From Tilletiaria anomala UBC 951 (lineage: Eukaryota; Basidiomycota; Exobasidiomycetes; Georgefischeriales; Tilletiariaceae), in NCBI RefSeq assembly GCF_000711695.1, contig NW_013547011.1, positions 62,001 through 126,000 on the forward strand: a DNA stretch of 64,000 nt, written 5' to 3'. A program made the position numbers and the translations under genes. The notes below the pieces were generated by a model. It was not told the origin of the DNA and ran no database searches. It saw nothing but the letters and a program-made list of their open reading frames with translations. Positions 59,837 to 64,000 of this stretch are shown here, in pieces (positions within the stretch are counted from its first letter, which is position 1; each line of letters begins with the position of its first letter).

Positions 59837-61883
59837 GTGCGCCCCCCCGGCCAGCCGCCAGAGCTTGCCAACATCGCATCATCACCGCTACCGGGCCGCC
59901 GACAATCGGGCGGCCACGGCTGCTTGTTTCTCTAATCTATACAGCTTTGGCTCTCCTTGATCCTTGCTAGGACGGCCGCCCTGCTCTGCACGAATACCCA
60001 AATGAGCGACGGACGGTACGTCTTGATCGCAACTGCAGCAGCTGCTGCTGCTTGCCAGTGTCACCCATCTACCTGCAGCACCATACAAAAACGATGTATC
60101 CGACAACCCTATTTCTACTTCTTGACGCCAGCTGTTTTTGACCTTCGTGCGCGTCCTTTGTTCTCTTCGTCTTCGCTGACCGGCATCGGACACCCTTGTC
60201 TGTTTCTTTTTTCACCTCTCCGCTCTCGGACTTCGGTCCTGTATCGAGCAACGAGCCCGAAGGGACATGGCTCACCATTACCTTTCTTCATTTAGATGCC
60301 AAATAGTCGGCATTTCTCATCGTCGTTGTCGGAGTAGTAGCACGTTCCTCTCATCGCGCTTTCCACCCCTTTGTATTCATACGGTCGTCTCAATAGCAAT
60401 TCCAGCAGCACAAACATCCGTGCTCTGCGCGTCATTTGGCCCATGACGTGGACAGATCCATTTGCTGACTCTTTCGGTTGGCAGTCGTCGAGCTACATAT
60501 TCGATACATGCACGAATGTGTGCCCTCAAGACTCTATAGCCCCTATGATAGCCAGCCTCCACTGCTGTCTCCAAAGCAGACGGCAATCGACACGGAAAGA
60601 GCCACGCGGTGGAGTCGCACAGTCACACTCTCCCTTCTCTGTTCGTGAGCGGTGAGAGAGTTTGAGAATTTGCCGCCTCACAGTCACTCGCAGCCGCCCG
60701 CTCTTCAGTTTCGGCTCTCTCATCCTCCGCACATATCACACCATCCAAGGCAGAGAGGCGCAGTGGCGTAGCGTGGAGGGATAGATCGAGAACGAGAGAA
60801 AAAAGAGCCGCGCGGTGCGTTTTCGCCCGTCCGCCTCTGGCTGCCCTGCCCGAAGCACGCGGCACGAGAACGGTCTCCAGGCTACACCAGGAGCCAATTC
60901 GCGCAGCACAGCCTCTCTTCCAGTCCCAGGCTGCAGCCTGCTGCCGCTGGAATCAAATGGAATTTCCACCACACACACCGCCCGCTCTCCCCCTCCTGAT
61001 GTCTGTCGCCCTCGCGCTTTTCTCCCTCGCCCTCATCCTCTCTTCTTCAACGCCACCATCCCAACCCTTCTAACCACTTCCTTCTCCATCGAACACATCC
61101 ACGTTTTGGGCTCCCGGACTCGAAACACAGCTCGTTCGTCACTTCTGGCTTTCTGCACTCGGACTCGGAGACTGTCGTCTGTCTGTCTTTCTGTCTGTCT
61201 GTTCTGGATTGTCGCGTCGGGCTCATCCTGTCGATACATACCGATACCAAGACCCGCTTCGCTTTCGTCGGTGTGATTGCGTTCCATCATCTCGCCCGCG
61301 TCTCGCTCGCTCGTCTCGTCTTGTCTTTCCGTCCGTTGCGCTCGGTTCAGACTCTGCTCTCGGTGTGTACCTACCATCCTTCCTCTCTTTTTCTTTTTCT
61401 CTCTCTTGCACCCTGCCGACCATGTCCGTCTCTTTGACGAGACGGATGGCTTGGGCTTGTGCACGCATGCGTGCACGCGTGCATGGATCAATGCTCTCGC
61501 TTTTCGGTGCTTGCACTTGCGTCCTTTCGATCTTTGGGTCTGGATCGCGTCGAGAATATCTTCCATTCCTCTTTGCTTGTTCTGTTGAGAGATGATGGGC
61601 CGTCGCTGATTACGAGATGCTGTGTCTTGGTTCCTTCTTCCCTCGCTGCATCCGCTGCCCTGGTTCTATCTTCATCGCAAATGTGGCTCTGGTGCCGTCT
61701 CCCTCTCCGGTCTTCCCGTCCCTGCGTCAACAGTCAATTGTAGCCTTACAACTCGTTTGTCTCGTATCTCTCAGTGAGTGCCAGCCGCGAGACAGCATTA
61801 GCATACATTTTTCTTTTCGAAAGGTCCACATGCTGACCGCCATTCTGCACACCGCACAACGATCTTTTGCTCAGATTTCCAAG
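59837..61883. other. Long pyrimidine-rich region upstream of the RRM gene
   Basis: 2 kb with no recognised gene. From about 60100 to 61700 the plus strand is dominated by C and T (e.g. TTTCTTTTTCTCTCTCTTGC). It likely includes promoter, a long 5' leader and perhaps a leader intron ending with the CAG just before 61876. Confidence 0.5.
61178..61202. repeat. (CTGT)n microsatellite
   Basis: Imperfect run of CTGT units (GTCTGTCTGTCTTTCTGTCTG) within the pyrimidine-rich leader region. Confidence 0.8.
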
Positions 61884-63047
61884 ATGGCGGCCAAGGTGTA
61901 CGTTGGTAACCTCAGCTGGAACACGACCGATGATGGTCTTGCCCACGCTTTCTCTCAATACGGTCAGCTGACTGACTACGTGGGTAAAGGGTTAGCGTAT
62001 GGCATATTTTGTTTGATCTTCTCACCTCGAATTCGTCCGCATTGCAGATCGTCATGAAGGACCGCGAGACGGGCCGCTCGCGTGGCTTTGGTTTCGTCAC
62101 CTACGGCACGCAAGAGGAGGCTGATGCTGCCATTGCCGGCCTCAACGAGAAGCAACTTGACGGCCGGACCATTCGCGTCAACATGGCTCAGTCCCGCGGC
62201 ACTGGCGCCGGCGCAGGTGGTAGCTACGGCGGCGGATACGGCGGCAGCGCTGGCGGCTACGGCGGCGGTGCTGGCGGCTACGGTGCTGGCTACGGCGGCG
62301 CTGGCGGCTACGCCGGTGGTGCTCCCCAAGGCTTCGGCGGCCAGGGCGGCTACGGTGACGCTGGCGCTGGCGGCTATGGTCAGCCCGCCGGCGGCTACGG
62401 CGCCCCGCAAGGCTTTGGCGGCCAGCAGGCCGGCTACGGTGCCCCGCAGGCTGGGTACGGTGCTCCCCAGCCCGGTTATGGTCAGCAAGGCTCCTTTGCC
62501 GGCGCGCCCCAAGGCGGCTACGGCGGTGCGCAGCAGGGCGGCTACGGAGGTCAACAGGCCGGGTACGGTGGTCAGAGCTACGGGTGAGTTCATTCCATGC
62601 ATTCAAGCCAAAGGTTCTGTGTGCACGTGCAGTTGTGTCCTCGCGTCCTTCTTCCGGCTCCTGGTGCCCCGTCTTCTCTCTTTTTCTCATTGCCCCGTCC
62701 CGAGGAAAGCAGGAGGGAACAGAAGAAACGCAGATGCAAACGTGCCGCACCAGACACCTTCCCAAGAGGGGGTTTGGTGGCGCGATTGTCCTGTTGCTTC
62801 AGAATGTGTGTCTTACGATTGTTGGTTTCCATTCCGAATCCCCGCCCGCGCTTCGCTTTGTCGGGTCCATCTACATTTCTCGGGTCGCTCCGACTCTTCC
62901 CGGCGGCTACTCTTGCTTCCCATTTGGCTGTCTCTTGGCGCCCCCTTTCATTGACAACATCGTCACAGCAACACGTACGATCAGCAGAACAGCGCCTACT
63001 CTGGCGCCGAAAATGGATTCGGTTCCAGTGGCTACAGCGGCTATTGA
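61884..63047 (+). CDS. Glycine-rich RNA-binding protein with one RRM
   Basis: Exons 61884-61979, 62048-62583 and 62969-63047; 236 residues. One RRM at the N-terminus: KVYVGNLSWNTTDDGLAHAF is RNP2 and helix 1, then (after the first intron) RSRGFGFVTYG is RNP1, ending LDGRTIRVNMAQS. From about residue 90 the protein is tandem GGYG, GAPQ, GFGGQ and GYG repeats, Tyr/Gln/Gly-rich and prone to phase separation. The layout matches stress-regulated GRP proteins of plants and fungi, thought to act in mRNA processing or stability. The last intron (385 bp) is much longer than any other here; if it is retained, translation stops directly after SYG and the last 25 residues (NTYDQQNSAYSG and so on) are lost. 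An in-frame upstream ATG at 61830 would add MLTAILHTAQRSFAQISK. Confidence 0.88.
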
Positions 63048-63765
63048 ATAGCCCAGTCTGCGCCATGTTTCCATTTTCCTCGTCTCCATTCCTTTCTCTC
63101 GTGCGGATACTTTGGCCAGCCGTGGACAAGATATACATGACTAGGAACGCTTTCGAGCTGACACTATGCCGCCTTGTTCGCTTTTGTCTGCTCCACAGCC
63201 AATAAGCGTCTCGACGCTCACCGCCCTGTAACGCAAAGCAAAATGTCTAGGGACCTCCTTGGCTGCTTACCAATGCTGGGTGCCCAAAACCTCCCTCCAG
63301 CCTGATCAGAAAACATCACTTCCCCGCACATTTCCATCCATCCAATATCTCGCTTCGTTCTTGCTCGTCTCTGGTTCCCATTGACATAGCCATGCGCTGG
63401 GGGTAACACGGTGTACTAGTGGAAGGAGGCAACGACAAGCGGCGCGCACCGGCGCCTGCGCTGCTCCCCTTCTCATACCTCGATCACCCAAAAATAGGCA
63501 AGCCGTCACAGCTTGAAGTGGAGCACGTAAAACGTTTGGCGTCTCTTGTACTTTACAGCGCACGATTGGGTTCCAACGCTAGACCGGGTGTCATCTTCTC
63601 TCGGTCCTCCTATCCTCCATCGTCAAAGTGCAAATTCCCACGAATGCGGAAAATGTCCATATATTAAATGCAGGTATGAATACGAGCCGATAAGACAACA
63701 TGCGATGCGTCTGCTACTAAAATCTACATGCTATATGCCAATGAACTAAACGCAATTCAGATCCA
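63048..63765. other. Convergent intergenic region
   Basis: 3' ends of the RRM gene and of the gene entering from the right edge. No gene recognised. Confidence 0.55.
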
Positions 63766-63999
63766 TCACAAGGCATAGGAGCTTTGGGACTGTGCTGCTT
63801 GCTCAAACGTTTGCGATCCGGTAGAAGACGAATGTGCATCGTGCTGCCCGTGCTGCTGGGCAGGAATTGCGGTGCGCATTGCCGTTGGCGATACCGGCGA
63901 AAGGAATGTGGCGTGTCGAGGAGCCGGGGAGCCTGGCACCGCGCCGTACGGCTGCGATGAAACGCCAGAGAAGTTTGAGCGCCGCGGCGATTGGTACGG
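63766..63999 (-). CDS. C-terminal end of an unknown Gln/Ser/Pro-rich protein (partial)
   Basis: The minus-strand frame is open from the window edge and ends in TGA (complement of 63766-63768); 77 codons seen, upstream part outside the window. The composition is Ser, Pro, Gln and His-rich (QQHGQHDAHSSSTGSQ), as in disordered tails of fungal regulators. Not recognisable to family. It may be the last exon of a larger gene. Confidence 0.5.
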   Translation of the reverse strand, partial: PYQSPRRSNFSGVSSQPYGAVPGSPAPRHATFLSPVSPTAMRTAIPAQQHGQHDAHSSSTGSQTFEQAAQSQSSYAL

Positions 64000-64000
64000 G

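Overview
The window is nuclear DNA of a fungus. Nearly every gene is split by short introns (mostly 45-125 bp, GT..AG), intergenic gaps are a few hundred bases to 2 kb, and the proteins are fungal: a Rom2-type Rho GEF, a KRE9/KNH wall protein, a Loa1-type acyltransferase and a DUF1748 protein. A GC-rich sequence with these intron sizes, plus a secreted Kex2-type repeat precursor resembling the repellent (Rep1) family of corn smut, points to a basidiomycete, most likely the smut lineage (Ustilaginomycotina). The lineage is inference; the intron/exon models were built by eye from splice sites, frame and family similarity.

Layout. 1-4276 (+) Rom2-like RhoGEF lacking its 5' end; 4484-8045 (-) chromatin assembly factor 1 p60 subunit; 8046-11946 gene-poor, holding two facing fossils of a Ty3/gypsy element; 11947-14038 (-) chaperonin subunit CCT6; 14775-16161 (+) DUF3253 protein; 16679-18525 (-) paraoxonase-like propeller; 19694-19948 (-) DUF1748 miniprotein; 20542-22300 (+) FG nucleoporin Nup54/Nup57; 23011-25103 (-) twelve-repeat secreted precursor; 26944-28100 (-) TatD nuclease; 28567-30202 (+) Loa1/Vps66-like acyltransferase; 30585-31288 (-) KRE9/KNH secreted protein; 33656-35310 (-) broken MFS transporter gene; 37224-39190 (-) Rrn11/TAF1A-like Pol I factor; 39306-39723 (-) small putative mitochondrial membrane protein; 40503-44131 (+) CLC chloride transporter; 44445-45122 (-) Isd11; 45761-48665 (+) Cdc48; 50192-51955 (+) secreted GH1 beta-glucosidase; 52355-52846 (-) doubtful ORF; 54045-54904 (+) membrane protein; 55244-56840 (-) signal peptide peptidase; 58773-59836 (+) four-helix membrane protein; 61884-63047 (+) glycine-rich RRM protein; 63766-63999 (-) C-terminal end of an unknown protein.

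Most genes are conserved housekeeping functions and show no operon-like logic. Neighbours are mainly convergent or divergent pairs, e.g. Isd11/Cdc48 and TatD/Loa1 divergent, CLC/Isd11 and Nup54/repeat-precursor convergent. A loose surface/secretion theme exists: cell-wall integrity GEF, repeat precursor, KNH protein, GH1 enzyme and signal peptide peptidase.

The most unusual locus is 23011-25103. It encodes a 649-residue secreted protein made of twelve related modules. The first seven each end in a KR or RR pair; the later modules carry RK or KK and alternate with a four-cysteine spacer. Length, module number and processing-site layout match what I recall of Ustilago Rep1, but the module sequence and the two-part architecture look distinct and deserve a direct check.
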